Below are positions 1-11,138 of a stretch of DNA of 64,000 bases, piece after piece (the stretch's first letter is position 1; each line of letters opens with the position of its first letter). A program made the position numbers and the translations under genes. The DNA is from Patescibacteria group bacterium (GTDB lineage: Bacteria > Patescibacteriota > Microgenomatia > UBA1406 > GWC2-37-13): NCBI GenBank assembly GCA_025057905.1, contig JANWUX010000002.1, positions 186,001-250,000 of the forward strand, written 5' to 3'. The notes under the pieces were generated by a model that was not told the origin of the DNA, did not search any database, and worked only from the letters and a program-made list of their open reading frames with translations.

Positions 1-957
1 GGAAGCATCTTTTTTTAGCTCAATAACGATGCGAACTCCTTCTCGATCTGACTCATCTCGAAGATCAGAAATACCAACAATCTTTTTCTCGTTAACAAGC
101 TGAGCAATTTTTTCGACAAGATCAGCTTTATTGACTTGATAGGGCAGCTCTTTGACAATGATGGCAGTCTTGCCGTTGTTGAGTTTTTCGCTTTCGACCT
201 TGGCTCGGACCATAATTGAGCCTTTACCAGTGAGATATGCCTGTCTAATATCTGAAGCGCCATATATGATAGCTCCCGTCGGAAGGTCAGGACCTTTGAT
301 GCAATTAAGAAGCCGATCAACGTTGATATCAAAGAGAAGTTGATGAGAGTTTGACCCATCTCTCTTGGTGTTGTCGATCATTAAGACTAAAGCATCGACA
401 ACCTCGTTGAGATTATGAGGAGGAATTTTTGTTGCCATGCCGACAGCAATGCCCTCAGCCCCCATAAGAAGAAGATTGGGCAGCTTGGCTGGAAGACAAG
501 CCGGCTCTTTTAAAGACCCGTCAAAATTATCCAACCAATCGACTGTTTCTTTCTCGATGTCAGCCAGCATCTCCTCAGAAATTTTGGCTAGCTTAACCTC
601 AGTGTATCGCATCGCTGCCGGCGGATCGCCGTCGATTGATCCGAAATTTCCTTGCCCCTTGATTAATGGGTATCTCATCGAAAAATCCTGAGCCAGACGA
701 GCCAATGCTTCGTAAACAGGAGCGTCACCATGGGGATGAAACTTGCCCAAAACCTCGCCTACGACCTTGGCTGACTTGGCAAACTTAGCGGTGGAGTCAA
801 GACCCATCCGAGACATCGCATATAGAATTCGTCGATGAACTGGTTTGAGACCGTCACGAACATCCGGCAGGGCGCGTGAGACGATAACGCTCATCGCGTA
901 ATCAAGATAAGCCCGCTTCATCTCGGCCGTTATTTCAGTTGGCTGGACTTGACTCAT
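1..957 (-). CDS. gyrA: DNA gyrase subunit A (partial, C-terminal part beyond window)
   Basis: Breakage-reunion subunit of DNA gyrase, which introduces negative supercoils together with GyrB. The 319 codons visible begin at an ATG at 957 ([20 protein letters not shown]) and run off the left edge. Clear family signatures are [28 protein letters not shown], the [15 protein letters not shown] helix that contacts DNA, and [10 protein letters not shown] with the catalytic tyrosine. It lies 13 bp downstream of ppa and in line with gyrB, so gyrB, ppa and gyrA look like one transcription unit. ParC is the only serious alternative; the adjacent gyrB and single-copy context favour GyrA. Confidence 0.95.
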   Translation of the reverse strand, partial: MSQVQPTEITAEMKRAYLDYAMSVIVSRALPDVRDGLKPVHRRILYAMSRMGLDSTAKFAKSAKVVGEVLGKFHPHGDAPVYEALARLAQDFSMRYPLIKGQGNFGSIDGDPPAAMRYTEVKLAKISEEMLADIEKETVDWLDNFDGSLKEPACLPAKLPNLLLMGAEGIAVGMATKIPPHNLNEVVDALVLMIDNTKRDGSNSHQLLFDINVDRLLNCIKGPDLPTGAIIYGASDIRQAYLTGKGSIMVRAKVESEKLNNGKTAIIVKELPYQVNKADLVEKIAQLVNEKKIVGISDLRDESDREGVRIVIELKKDAS

Positions 958-970
958 TTCCAAATTTAGT

Positions 971-1504
971 TCAAATTCTCAATGATTGAGAGATGGTCTC
1001 GAAAGCCTTTTCTTTTCCAAGAAAATTTCTTGTTTTTACCCACTTACCCGGCTCAAGTTCTTTATAGTGATCGAAGAAATGCTTGATCTTATCTTTGGTT
1101 GATTGATCGAGACTATCAATATTCTCGATCTTGGCCAAGAATGGGTCAACCTTCTTTGTTGGTACCGCCAAAATCTTCAGGTCCTCCCCTTCTTCATCTT
1201 CCATTTCCAACAGACCAATTGGTCTGGAGGGGATGACTGTACCGGGATGAACGGGGAAACTGGAGATAACTAAGACATCAACCGGATCACCGTCCTTTGC
1301 TTGCGTTCCCGGTATAAAACCATAGTTAAAAGGATAAACTATGGCGGTATAGGAAAATCGATCAACAAACAAAGCACCGGTTTTCTTATCCAACTCATAT
1401 TTGATTGCCGAACCCTGAGGAATCTCAACAACAACATTAATCTCCTCTGGGGGGGTTTTTCCGGGAGAAAGTTTTTTGATATCCATATGATCTGAGAAAC
1501 TCAA
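971..1504 (-). CDS. ppa: Inorganic pyrophosphatase
   Basis: Soluble family I inorganic pyrophosphatase (177 aa, the usual bacterial size) that hydrolyses pyrophosphate and pulls biosynthetic reactions forward. The signature DGDPVDVLV (about residues 71-79) carries the metal-binding aspartates; [16 protein letters not shown] and [11 protein letters not shown] are the usual substrate-site segments. It is packed between gyrB (8 bp upstream) and gyrA (13 bp downstream), an unusual position, so its supply is probably tied to the gyrase operon. Met7 is a possible alternative start. Confidence 0.95.
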   Translation of the reverse strand: MSFSDHMDIKKLSPGKTPPEEINVVVEIPQGSAIKYELDKKTGALFVDRFSYTAIVYPFNYGFIPGTQAKDGDPVDVLVISSFPVHPGTVIPSRPIGLLEMEDEEGEDLKILAVPTKKVDPFLAKIENIDSLDQSTKDKIKHFFDHYKELEPGKWVKTRNFLGKEKAFETISQSLRI

Positions 1505-1512
1505 ACTTTTAA

Positions 1513-3462
<1,950 letters not shown>

Positions 3463-3516
3463 TTACTAAAAATACGCTCCAAAGGACAGGGAATTTTCAG
3501 AGAAGTTCGAGGCGAT

Positions 3517-3924
3517 TTACTTAAGCTCAACTTTGGCGCCGGCGCTCTCTAGTTTTTTCTTAGCTTCTTCTGCTTGCTCTTTCTTAACATTTTTTAAAAG
3601 CTCTTGCGGGACTGATTCGACCATCTTCTTTGCCTCCATCAAGCCTAAGTTAGGCAAAAGCTCGCGGACTGCTTTAATGACGGCGATCTTGTTGGCGCCC
3701 GCGTCGGTTAAAACGATGGTAAAGGTTGATTTTTCTTCTTCTTTTGCCGCTGTGGCAGGTTGAGCAGCAGCAACTGGTGCCACTGTCGCCATTGCCGGCA
3801 TGGCTGATATCCCAAATTTTTCCTCTAGGTATTTAACAAGCTCAGCCATCTCTAGAGTTGTTAGTTCTTCAAGCTCCTTGGCGATTTTTTGAAGTTTATC
3901 GTTTAGATTTGGTTGATCTGACAT
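3517..3924 (-). CDS. rplL: Ribosomal protein bL12 (L7/L12)
   Basis: Stalk protein of the large subunit that recruits translational GTPases. It has an N-terminal dimerisation helix ([21 protein letters not shown]), an Ala/Pro/Val-rich hinge and the C-terminal factor-binding domain with [20 protein letters not shown] and [10 protein letters not shown]. Two in-frame ATGs lie six bases apart (3930 and 3924). The strong Shine-Dalgarno AAGGAGGTG sits about nine bases before the second and only three before the first, so I take 3924. It follows rplJ by about 26 bp in the classical rplJL pair. Confidence 0.95.
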   Translation of the reverse strand: MSDQPNLNDKLQKIAKELEELTTLEMAELVKYLEEKFGISAMPAMATVAPVAAAQPATAAKEEEKSTFTIVLTDAGANKIAVIKAVRELLPNLGLMEAKKMVESVPQELLKNVKKEQAEEAKKKLESAGAKVELK

Positions 3925-3950
3925 TGACATTCACCTCCTTCTTTCGATAG

Positions 3951-4490
3951 CTAACTTTTAACCTGAGACTTTTCCTTAAGGACAAACAACAGCTGTCTTA
4001 GCGGATACCCAAGAGTGTGTCTAAGTCGATAGGCCGGAGATTTTAAAGAAAAAATCAGTTTGACCATCAGATCCTTTCTTCCTGGCAGTTGAGCGATCAT
4101 CTCTAACTGCTGGCTTGAATAAATTTGATTGTCAAGAAGGCCAAACTTAAAATTTAAGGATTTTCCCTTTTTCATAAACTCAAACAGCGTTTTTATCTCC
4201 TCACTCCAGTCAGTCTCAAAAGTAACCAGTGCTGATGGCTCTTTGAGGGGAAAAAACTCTCTTTTGAGTTTTTGAAAAACTGGATTAGTTCTTGATAGTA
4301 AATTCACTGTTTTTTCAAAGAGAGTGTTTTTGACTACTTTTAGCTGACTACTTTTTTTTCTTAACTCGTTTCTGAGTGACTCAAGGACCTGATGAGGCGT
4401 CTGGCCAAATTTTAGAAGAACAAAGCTAGTCTTTCCTTGGAGAGATTCAAGAAGAATTTTGACTTTGAGTTTTTTTCTTTGGTTAACCAT
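3951..4490 (-). CDS. rplJ: Ribosomal protein uL10
   Basis: Base of the ribosomal stalk, holding bL12 dimers on 23S rRNA. At 179 aa it has the usual length. The N-terminal rRNA-binding domain shows LESLRNELRKKSSQLKVVKNTL, the typical L10 pattern, and the C-terminal helices bind L12. It is the first gene of rplJL and is preceded by a structured leader (see 4491-4560). rplK and rplA do not lie immediately upstream, so the stalk genes are separated from the usual rplKAJL cluster. Confidence 0.92.
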   Translation of the reverse strand: MVNQRKKLKVKILLESLQGKTSFVLLKFGQTPHQVLESLRNELRKKSSQLKVVKNTLFEKTVNLLSRTNPVFQKLKREFFPLKEPSALVTFETDWSEEIKTLFEFMKKGKSLNFKFGLLDNQIYSSQQLEMIAQLPGRKDLMVKLIFSLKSPAYRLRHTLGYPLRQLLFVLKEKSQVKS

Positions 4491-4560
4491 ATCGTCCTCG
4501 CCGGGAATTTGTCTTACATTCCCAGTTTTTTCTTGGGAAAAGCCCGGGTCTTTGGATAAA
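4491..4560 (-). promoter_or_regulatory. Putative L10 autoregulatory leader
   Basis: The untranslated stretch in front of rplJ has two possible hairpins in RNA sense: CCCA/TGGG around an A-rich loop, and GGGAAT/ATTCCC around a nine-base loop, flanked by CCCGGG and CCCGG. In many bacteria the rplJ leader binds L10-L12 and shuts off translation. The position fits, but I did not trace the kink-turn of the known family, so the function is inferred. Confidence 0.4.
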
Positions 4561-4565
4561 ATTAT

Positions 4566-4574
4566 ATTATATCA
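4566..4574 (-). promoter_or_regulatory. Extended -10 promoter for rplJL
   Basis: Read on the minus strand this is TGATATAAT, a consensus extended -10 (TGnTATAAT), placed just before the G/C-rich rplJ leader in the gap after rpmE. No good -35 was found, as expected for an extended -10 promoter. It would start the rplJ-rplL(-gyrB-ppa-gyrA) transcript. Confidence 0.5.
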
Positions 4575-4579
4575 AATAA

Positions 4580-4879
4580 TTAAATCTCCGATAAGAGTTC
4601 ACTTAGAGACTTAGTTCTTCTTTCTTCTTTCTCTTTTTTCTCTTTAGTCTTGGGTTTAACTTTTTTGTGATATTCTTGGGCTAGTTTCTGTTTTCTAAGG
4701 AAAGCGTTTATTTGACCTTTGGTGTCAATAAATTTTTGTTCGCCAGTATAGAAAGGATGACATTTGTAGCAAACTTCAACAGTAATGTTTTTCTTGGTCG
4801 ATCCGGTGGTGAAGGTGTAACCACAGGCGCAGGTGACGATCGCAACCTCGTAAAATTCGAGGTGAATGTTTGCCTTCAT
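4580..4879 (-). CDS. rpmE: Ribosomal protein bL31 with a basic C-terminal extension
   Basis: Large-subunit protein bridging to the 30S head. The first 65 residues are a zinc-type L31 with cysteine pairs in TCACGYTF and VCYKCHPFYTG. A lysine/glutamate-rich tail of about 35 residues (from KVKPKTKEKKEKEE) extends it to 99 aa, longer than the usual 70 or so. It is the last gene of a run hisS-prfA-rpmE, 34 bp after prfA. The rpmE-prfA neighbourhood is common in bacteria. Confidence 0.9.
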   Translation of the reverse strand: MKANIHLEFYEVAIVTCACGYTFTTGSTKKNITVEVCYKCHPFYTGEQKFIDTKGQINAFLRKQKLAQEYHKKVKPKTKEKKEKEERRTKSLSELLSEI

Positions 4880-4913
4880 AGACGGTTAATTATAACGATA
4901 AAAAGACAAAGAT

Positions 4914-5615
4914 TCAATGGTCCCCTTGATAAGCGAAGATCTTCTCCCAACGGCCCTCTTCGATCACTTCGGTTAGGATGTAAAAGCTTTTCCCAAGTCG
5001 GTGGTCAGTAATTCGATTTTGGGGAAAGTTGTAAGTGCGGATCTTTTCAGCTCGGTCGCCGCTGCCAACATTTTTAACATAGGAGGCGGTGAGGCCTCGT
5101 CTTTTTTCTTCCTCCAGCTGATGAAGTTTGGCCACAAGAAGGTTATAGGCAATCTTACGATTGGCTTCTTGATATCTTTCCCGAGAGGCGGTAGTGACAA
5201 TACCTGTTGGTTTGTGAACAAGCCTGACAGCCGTTGAGACTTTGTTCACGTTTTGACCACCATGACCTCCTGATCTGAAAAACTGCCACTCTAGATCATC
5301 GGGATTAATCTTGATATCAGACTTAACAATCTCTGGCAAAACAACGATAATGCAGGTGGAGGTGTGAATTCGGCCTCTTTTCTCTGTTTCGGGCACCCGC
5401 TGGACGCGATGGACGCCGGTTTCATTTTTGCAATAAGAGAAAACCTTATAACCAGTAATCTGAACAACATCATCGTCTATGTAAGCAAAGGTAAACCCTT
5501 TTCTTTGAGCAAACTTGACATAAGACAAAAGCAATTCTTTCATCCAGATTTTTGCCTCATCCCCACCAACGCCGGGTAAGGCTTCTATCGTCACCTTATT
5601 TTCGTTGATTACCAT
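4914..5615 (-). CDS. prfA: Peptide chain release factor 1, lacking domain I
   Basis: Class I release factor that reads UAA/UAG and releases the finished peptide. The codon-recognition loop has the PxT form ([11 protein letters not shown]), typical of RF1 rather than the SPF of RF2, and the catalytic loop has GGQ in [24 protein letters not shown] is another RF1 signature. At 233 aa it lacks about 110-120 N-terminal residues (domain I). The start overlaps the end of hisS by 20 bp and no missing part is encoded nearby, so this is a short protein, not a mis-called start. Confidence 0.9.
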   Translation of the reverse strand: MVINENKVTIEALPGVGGDEAKIWMKELLLSYVKFAQRKGFTFAYIDDDVVQITGYKVFSYCKNETGVHRVQRVPETEKRGRIHTSTCIIVVLPEIVKSDIKINPDDLEWQFFRSGGHGGQNVNKVSTAVRLVHKPTGIVTTASRERYQEANRKIAYNLLVAKLHQLEEEKRRGLTASYVKNVGSGDRAEKIRTYNFPQNRITDHRLGKSFYILTEVIEEGRWEKIFAYQGDH

Positions 5616-6834
5616 TGGTTAATGACAAATTAATAATCTCAACCACTTGGTTGAGACTGACCAGCTTTTGTTCGCCAGTGGTCATTATCTTCAATCTTAC
5701 TAATTCTCTTTGAATCTCTTCTGGGCCAACAATAATGACAAAGATGATTCCTTTTCGATCGGCGTATTTGAGTTGTTTTTCAAATGAAGTGTCGGTTTCC
5801 AAATAAAGCTCGGTATTGATTCTTTTTTTTCTGAAGAAATCAACTAGTTGCAAAGAATAGCTGAGAAGCCTAGAACTAAAGATGGTGACAAGAAGTTGGG
5901 TGTTGGTTTTGGGTGAGGTTTTTTTTGAAGTCAGATCAGTCGCTTCGATCAATCGATCAATACCAAAGGAAAAGCCGACCGCCGGGAGAGGTTTTTGAGT
6001 CAGTAATCCAAGCAACTGATCGTAGCGGCCACCACCGCCGAGAGAGATCGGCAGGCTTTCTTCAACGGCTTCGTAGATTATCCCGGTGTAATAGTCCAAT
6101 CCTCGAGCCAAAGTTGGGTCATAAAAAAAATCTTTTTCTTTTTGATAGCCCTTGTCTTCAAGCAATTGAAAAAGTTCTCGAAGTCGCTCAGAGGGTGGCT
6201 GATTTTTAATTTTTTTCATTAGTTGCTGCGCTTGATCAGGGCTTAAGCCCTTATCAACTAGTTCATCGATTACCATCTCTTCACCGATTTTTTTTAGCTT
6301 ATCAATCGAAGTGATCAATCGGTTATCAATACCACTAAAATTTCTTCGGTCGTTGATGGCGATTTTGACTTTATCTAGACTAAGAGAACGAAAAATAGTC
6401 AGAGAGAGATTGATAATTTCAAAATCAGCTAGAAGTGATGAGGTGCCAACAATATCAACATCTGCCTGAACAAATTCTCGATAACGGCCTTTTTGGGGAT
6501 TCTCAGCACGCCAAACCGGTTGAATTTGGTATCTTTTAAAGGGAAAAACAAGCTGGTTAAAGTGTTGGCCAATAACCCGAGCCAAAGGAATTGTCTGATC
6601 ATACTTCAGGCCAATCTTTCTTCCGCCACGGTCCTTAAAAAGATAGATTAGCTTATCCGCTTCCTGGCCATACTTACCCAAAAGGGTTTCGGCCAGCTCA
6701 AGTGCCGGTGTTTCCAGTGGATCAAAACCAAACCTTTCAAAGATTTCTTTCAGTTTGTTGATGAGCCGTTGTCTTTTTATTGATTCCTCTGGTAGAAAGT
6801 CGCGGAACCCTTTCAATCTCTGAATCATACCCAA
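5596..6834 (-). CDS. hisS: Histidyl-tRNA synthetase
   Basis: Class II aminoacyl-tRNA synthetase charging tRNA-His, 412 aa. The start shows [12 protein letters not shown] and the dimer-interface motif 1. Motif 2 is [21 protein letters not shown], the histidine-binding segments are [13 protein letters not shown] and [11 protein letters not shown], and motif 3 is [11 protein letters not shown]. An anticodon-binding domain forms the last 90 or so residues. It overlaps prfA by 20 bp, suggesting coupled translation. Confidence 0.96.
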   Translation of the reverse strand: MGMIQRLKGFRDFLPEESIKRQRLINKLKEIFERFGFDPLETPALELAETLLGKYGQEADKLIYLFKDRGGRKIGLKYDQTIPLARVIGQHFNQLVFPFKRYQIQPVWRAENPQKGRYREFVQADVDIVGTSSLLADFEIINLSLTIFRSLSLDKVKIAINDRRNFSGIDNRLITSIDKLKKIGEEMVIDELVDKGLSPDQAQQLMKKIKNQPPSERLRELFQLLEDKGYQKEKDFFYDPTLARGLDYYTGIIYEAVEESLPISLGGGGRYDQLLGLLTQKPLPAVGFSFGIDRLIEATDLTSKKTSPKTNTQLLVTIFSSRLLSYSLQLVDFFRKKRINTELYLETDTSFEKQLKYADRKGIIFVIIVGPEEIQRELVRLKIMTTGEQKLVSLNQVVEIINLSLTNGNQRK

Positions 6835-6897
6835 AAAGAACTTTTAGATATTATAACTAACGCCGTAATTGAAAGAGGCAATTTTGAAGATGTTTTC

Positions 6898-8049
6898 CTA
6901 ATTTGTTTCTTCTAGGGTAATTTCGAAGGTCTTAATTTCGCCATTCCTCCAGACTTTGACGGAGATTTTCTGACCGACTCTTTTTTCAGCAATAATTCTG
7001 GCAAGTCCTTGATTGTCGTCAGTTCTCAGTCTCTTGCCATCGATCTCGACAATGATGTCATCTTCTTGAAGTCCACCTTTTTCAGCTGGTGATCCTGGAA
7101 TTATCTCGACAATGTAGGCACCCTCCGCCACCTCGTTGATTAAAGCCGTTTCTCGATCGATCATCTGATATCTAACTCCAAGAAAAGGTCGAGAAAAGTT
7201 CATTCCTTCTCTTTTAAATCTCTCTAGAAGCTCTTTGACGATGTTGACTGGAATAGCAAAGCCAATGTTTTGCCCTTGACTGGAAATGGCAGTATTGATT
7301 CCAATCACCTGGCCTTTTGAGTTCAAAAGGGGTCCGCCAGAGTTTCCCGGATTAATCGCAGCATCGGTTTGGATCACATTATCAAGCCTTTCAACATATC
7401 CTTCAAACGGGCTACCAGCAGTGATGCCTCTTCCTAGACCGGAGATAATCCCTGTGGTGACGGTGTTGGGAAACTCACCGAGCGGAGTGCCGATGGCAAT
7501 CACGAGCTGACCGAGCTTTAGGTTGTTTGAGTTGCCAAGTTCAAGCGGCTTGAAGCCTGACCCGTTTATCTTTAAAATCGCCAAGTCGTTGAGAGGATCG
7601 CGGTAAACTCTCTCGACTCGGTACTTCTTGTTGTCAGAAGTGAGAACTTGATAAGTTGCCGAAGTGTCTGCAACGACGTGCTTGTTGGTGATCACTAGAC
7701 CGTCACTGCTGACAATAAAGCCACTGCCGATGTTTGTCTCGATTCTTTCTCTTCGGCCGGGAATTCTCCGAAAGGGAGAAAAGAAATCGAATGGATCAAA
7801 CTCAAATAGATCTCCTCGAGAAACGACTTTGTTTACGCCGATGGTAACTACTGATGGTAAAGCTTTCTCGACAACATCGACAATAACAGACTCTTCATTG
7901 ACAATAACTTTTTTTTCATTCTCTGTGTTTGATTGGCTTCTCTGCTCTGGGGTTTGGTTGAAATTTTTAAGATAGTTTGACCAATTGATTTTTTGACCAA
8001 GAAAGAGAATAGCACCAAGAAGTGCTAAAAGTACGATAGCTCTTTTCAT
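6898..8049 (-). CDS. Membrane-anchored HtrA/DegP-type serine protease with one PDZ domain
   Basis: Extracytoplasmic quality-control protease. It has one N-terminal membrane anchor (about residues 4-18), a low-complexity linker and a trypsin-like domain with the triad His124 (TNKHVVAD), Asp155 (DLAILKI) and Ser237 (GNSGGPL). A single C-terminal PDZ domain follows (from about 285, GSPAEKGGLQEDDIIVEIDG). At 383 aa it matches the DegS/HtrA single-PDZ class. It sits 6 bp downstream of a second exported protease (Ctp family), so both are probably made together. Confidence 0.93.
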   Translation of the reverse strand: MKRAIVLLALLGAILFLGQKINWSNYLKNFNQTPEQRSQSNTENEKKVIVNEESVIVDVVEKALPSVVTIGVNKVVSRGDLFEFDPFDFFSPFRRIPGRRERIETNIGSGFIVSSDGLVITNKHVVADTSATYQVLTSDNKKYRVERVYRDPLNDLAILKINGSGFKPLELGNSNNLKLGQLVIAIGTPLGEFPNTVTTGIISGLGRGITAGSPFEGYVERLDNVIQTDAAINPGNSGGPLLNSKGQVIGINTAISSQGQNIGFAIPVNIVKELLERFKREGMNFSRPFLGVRYQMIDRETALINEVAEGAYIVEIIPGSPAEKGGLQEDDIIVEIDGKRLRTDDNQGLARIIAEKRVGQKISVKVWRNGEIKTFEITLEETN

Positions 8050-8055
8050 TTAAGT

Positions 8056-9291
8056 TTATTTTATCTTTTTTTCAAAAATTTCTAATGCTTTTTTTAATTG
8101 ATCGTCTTTATCCTCGGTAAGAGTGTTACCTTCTTCTAGTTGGTTTTCGATTTTTATTTCTGGTTCAATGCCCTTCTCGTTAATCCAGTCACCATTGGGA
8201 AGAACCCATTTGGCGACCGTTAGATGAAGACCTGCTCCCTTATCTAGATCGATCGCTTCTTGAATCGAACCTTTGCCGAAGGTTTTTTCACCAATAAGAG
8301 TCGCTCTTCGATGATCACGCAGAGCGCCGGCCAAGATCTCACTGGCAGAGGCGGAGCCCTTGTTTATCAGGACGACTAAAGGTATGTCTAAAAGTTTGCC
8401 CCGTCTTTCAACTAAGTAATTAACAGACCGGATTGTTGTTGATCTTTGACTGACAATTAATTTTCCTTTAGGGAGAAATTCGGAAGCAATGTAAATTGAA
8501 CTTTCAAGGTAGCCGCCAGGATTGTCGCGTAAGTCAAGGATAAGCCCTTTGATCTTATTTTTTTGCCACCGATCTCTTACCTGAGGAACGACCTTGTCCC
8601 ACTCGTTGTTAGTTTTTTCGCCGAATTGGTTAATCTTGATAAGAGCGACCCGGTCCTTGAATATAAGCTCAAGTGATGGAACATTGATCTTGTCTCTAAC
8701 GATCTCAACCTGAAACTCTTTGTTTTCTCTTTCGAGAGTTAGTTTAACTTTGGTTCCTTTTGGTCCTCTAATTTTTGAAACAGCATAGTTTAAAGTCCAG
8801 TTTTCTGTCCTTTCTCCATCGACGGCGTTGATATAATCGCCCGCCTTGATCCGGGCTCTTTCTGCCGGAGAGTTTTTGAGAGGAGCAATGACAACAATTC
8901 GATTGTTTTTTAAACCAAGCTGGGTGCCAATGCCCTCAAATGTTCCTCTTAGGTCATTTTTTGTTTGTTTGTTTTCTTCGGGAGTCAGAAAGAAGGTGTA
9001 AGGATCACCCAGTGAGGCCACCATCCCCTTTATAGCACCGTAATACATCTTCTCAGTATCAATTTTGCTCTTATCGACATACTTACTGTTAATATTTTCC
9101 CAAACCTTGTTGAAAAGCTCAAAGTTTTGAGGGTAGTTGCCTGCTGGCAATCGCTTCTCTGACTGGAGGTTTATCGGCCAACGATTGGTATTGTTTTTGC
9201 CGATAGTGTATCCAAGGACAAAAACAAAAAGTACAAAAGCAACATTGAAGAAAAGACTGATGATTCTTTGAGGCTGGTAATTTTTGTTCAT
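8056..9291 (-). CDS. C-terminal processing protease (S41 family)
   Basis: Secreted or membrane-anchored tail-specific protease of 411 aa. It has an N-terminal anchor (about residues 10-30), a PDZ domain (about 115-195, FEGIGTQLGL and SPAERARIKAGDYI) and an S41 catalytic domain. The Ser-Lys dyad is visible as Ser315 in KGSASASEI and Lys340 in GEKTFGKGS. NPGGYLESSIYIASEFL is a family hallmark. The start overlaps the upstream gene's stop (ATGA type), so they are translationally coupled. Confidence 0.93.
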   Translation of the reverse strand: MNKNYQPQRIISLFFNVAFVLFVFVLGYTIGKNNTNRWPINLQSEKRLPAGNYPQNFELFNKVWENINSKYVDKSKIDTEKMYYGAIKGMVASLGDPYTFFLTPEENKQTKNDLRGTFEGIGTQLGLKNNRIVVIAPLKNSPAERARIKAGDYINAVDGERTENWTLNYAVSKIRGPKGTKVKLTLERENKEFQVEIVRDKINVPSLELIFKDRVALIKINQFGEKTNNEWDKVVPQVRDRWQKNKIKGLILDLRDNPGGYLESSIYIASEFLPKGKLIVSQRSTTIRSVNYLVERRGKLLDIPLVVLINKGSASASEILAGALRDHRRATLIGEKTFGKGSIQEAIDLDKGAGLHLTVAKWVLPNGDWINEKGIEPEIKIENQLEEGNTLTEDKDDQLKKALEIFEKKIK

Positions 9292-10010
9292 GAATAAAAA
9301 TAAATCTTATCAAACAAATCGATTGTCGTACAGTAAAGAAAATTTCCCTGGAGAACGACTCTAAGATCATCAATTCTTCTGAGCCGAAAGGTTGGTAGCT
9401 CAGAGGCTTCCGCTAAAGACTCAAGAGTGACAAAACCTTTGACACCCAAAGCCTCAAGCTTTGCTTGCTCAAACGCTGAGATTTTTTCAGCGACAATAAT
9501 TTTTCCGTCCACACTCTCTTTTTTAAGTTCGAAAAAAATTGATGACCTAAAAAGGAAAATCTCTCCGCCAAAAGTGATTGCTTTTTCCTTGAGCGGAAAA
9601 GACTGACCGGTAGAAACTCTGACTTCTAGGAAATCTCTTTCGATATTCTCGATCTCGCCTTTTACTGGGGCCAAAAAGACATTTTTTTCGCTTGAGGAAA
9701 ACTCAATTCTCAACACACCTTGGTTGTGATCTATCTCTTTTATTAGGCCAGTGACCGGCGAGAGGATTTTTTTGGTGCCAAAAAGTTTTTTTTTGAAAGC
9801 GACAAGATCCCCTTGGTTGACTTTTTCTCCGACAAACTTTTTTAGGTATTTGAAGATTTTCTCTGGTTTTATCCCCAACTGCTGGGCGATGTTGAGTGTA
9901 ATAGTTCGTTTTTTTGGGCTTTTGAAGATTGGTGTCTCAAAACTAATTTGATCACCTCTTTTTACAAGAAGCTCCGCCGTTTCTGTAACAGGCAGCCTGA
10001 TGATCATCAA
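9288..10010 (-). CDS. Barrel-sandwich (biotinyl/lipoyl-like) protein of unknown function
   Basis: 240 aa, not recognised as a named family. Repeated short beta-strand and glycine patterns (LVKRGDQISFETPIF, VGEKVNQGDLVAFKKKLF, ILSPVTGLIKEID, FLAPVKGEIENIE) resemble the barrel-sandwich hybrid fold used by biotinyl/lipoyl domains and membrane-fusion proteins. No MKM biotin site is present. The second half (GKIIVAEKISAFEQAKLEALGVKG) looks like a separate alpha/beta domain. It overlaps the ctp gene by 4 bp and sits where rplI usually follows rpsR. Function unknown; a role with the exported proteases is only suggested by position. Confidence 0.6.
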   Translation of the reverse strand: MMIIRLPVTETAELLVKRGDQISFETPIFKSPKKRTITLNIAQQLGIKPEKIFKYLKKFVGEKVNQGDLVAFKKKLFGTKKILSPVTGLIKEIDHNQGVLRIEFSSSEKNVFLAPVKGEIENIERDFLEVRVSTGQSFPLKEKAITFGGEIFLFRSSIFFELKKESVDGKIIVAEKISAFEQAKLEALGVKGFVTLESLAEASELPTFRLRRIDDLRVVLQGNFLYCTTIDLFDKIYFYS

Positions 10011-10034
10011 GATAAAGTATAGTTGGAGTCTGTT

Positions 10035-10274
10035 TTATTTTAAACCTTGATAGGAGACGTAGGGAATTAGAGCAAGAAATCTAGCGTACTTGACTTGCTT
10101 AGTGAGGCTTCTTTGGCACTTGCAACATAGCCCGGTTTTTTTTCGGCCTAGAATTTTTTTTCTTTGGCTCAAAAATCTTTCCAGAGTTTCTACCTCCTTG
10201 TAACTAGGCTTGGTTTTTAGCTGGCAAAAATAGCATTTTTTAAGATTCATCTCTTTCTTTTTAATTAAACTCAA
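10035..10274 (-). CDS. rpsR: Ribosomal protein bS18
   Basis: Small-subunit protein that pairs with bS6 on the platform. The core is YKEVETLERFLSQRKKILGRKKTGLCCKCQRSLTKQVKYARFLALIPYV. It has a zinc-type set of cysteines (KKCYFC near the start and CCKC in the middle). Met9 (MNLKKCYFC) may be the real start. It lies 9 bp after ssb in rpsF-ssb-rpsR; the usual next gene, rplI, is absent. Confidence 0.92.
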   Translation of the reverse strand: MSLIKKKEMNLKKCYFCQLKTKPSYKEVETLERFLSQRKKILGRKKTGLCCKCQRSLTKQVKYARFLALIPYVSYQGLK

Positions 10275-10283
10275 AAATCAGCT

Positions 10284-10847
10284 CTAGAAAGGGATATCAT
10301 CCGGATTAATTTTTTCTTCAACTGATTTCTCTCTAGTTTCTGATCCTTCTTTTGCGCTTTTTTCCTGAGCTGATTCTTCTTCCTCTGGTTCGACTGGCGG
10401 TTCATCAAAGAATACCTCTTCTTCTTCAGCCGATTCAGTTGACGAGGTTGCTGATGAGGTCAAAGTCTCTTCCTCAGAAAGAGATGAGCTGGTCACCTCG
10501 ACTGTTTTTTTATCGTTATTAAAGACAACAAAATCTTCGAGTATAATTTCCGCTAGTGAACGCTCCGTGCCGTCCTTACCGGTGAAGGTCCGATAGGTAA
10601 GTCTGCCTTCAAGATAAACTCTTTTGCCTTTGGTCAAGATCTTGGTGCAGAGTTCGGCCAGCTTCTGCCAAGCGGTGATTCGATGATACTGAACATCATC
10701 TTTTCTTTCACCTTTTGAGGTAATCCAAGTCCGGTTAGTGGCAACTCCAAAAGTGCAGACAGGTGTGCCACTTGGAGTATACTTTAGTTCCGGGTCTCGG
10801 GTTAAATTGCCAATCAAGATCACCCGGTTTACTGATTTATTGGCCAT
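10284..10847 (-). CDS. ssb: Single-stranded DNA-binding protein
   Basis: Coats single-stranded DNA in replication and repair and recruits partner proteins. The OB fold spans about residues 4-112 (NRVILIGNLTRDPELKYTPS, YLEGRLTYRTF). A glutamate-rich disordered linker of about 70 residues follows, and the tail ends in the canonical acidic tip DDIPF. The start overlaps the end of rpsF by 11 bp, showing tight coupling in rpsF-ssb-rpsR. Confidence 0.96.
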   Translation of the reverse strand: MANKSVNRVILIGNLTRDPELKYTPSGTPVCTFGVATNRTWITSKGERKDDVQYHRITAWQKLAELCTKILTKGKRVYLEGRLTYRTFTGKDGTERSLAEIILEDFVVFNNDKKTVEVTSSSLSEEETLTSSATSSTESAEEEEVFFDEPPVEPEEEESAQEKSAKEGSETREKSVEEKINPDDIPF

Positions 10848-11115
10848 GGTTGTTTTTTGAAATTGATAACATCAGGTACCGAATAATCCTTGGCTCAAAG
10901 TTTAGCTTTTGTTTTAGCTTTTGATTTTGATTTTTATCAAGGGAGACCAGCAAGCTAAAATAAAAGGCTTTTTTTTTCTTTTCAATTGGATAAGCAAGGA
11001 GTCTCTCGCCCCATTTTTCTTCTTTTTCAATTTTCCCGTTAAACGAAGAGACGATTTTCTTCACTTCTTCTAAATCTTCTTCATTCTTAAGAAGAAGAGT
11101 CAGCTCATATTTCAT
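10837..11115 (-). CDS. rpsF: Ribosomal protein bS6
   Basis: Small-subunit protein, 92 aa, partner of bS18. Family pattern: MKYELTLLLKNEEDLEEV, WGERLLAYPIEKKKKAFYFSLLV and a C-terminal IIRYLMLSI. It is first in rpsF-ssb-rpsR and starts 23 bp from the divergent membrane glycosyltransferase gene. The gap contains overlapping TATAAT-like boxes (11121-11131) that could serve both directions. Confidence 0.9.
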   Translation of the reverse strand: MKYELTLLLKNEEDLEEVKKIVSSFNGKIEKEEKWGERLLAYPIEKKKKAFYFSLLVSLDKNQNQKLKQKLNFEPRIIRYLMLSISKNNHGQ

Positions 11116-11138
11116 AGGTTTATAATATAATACAGGTA

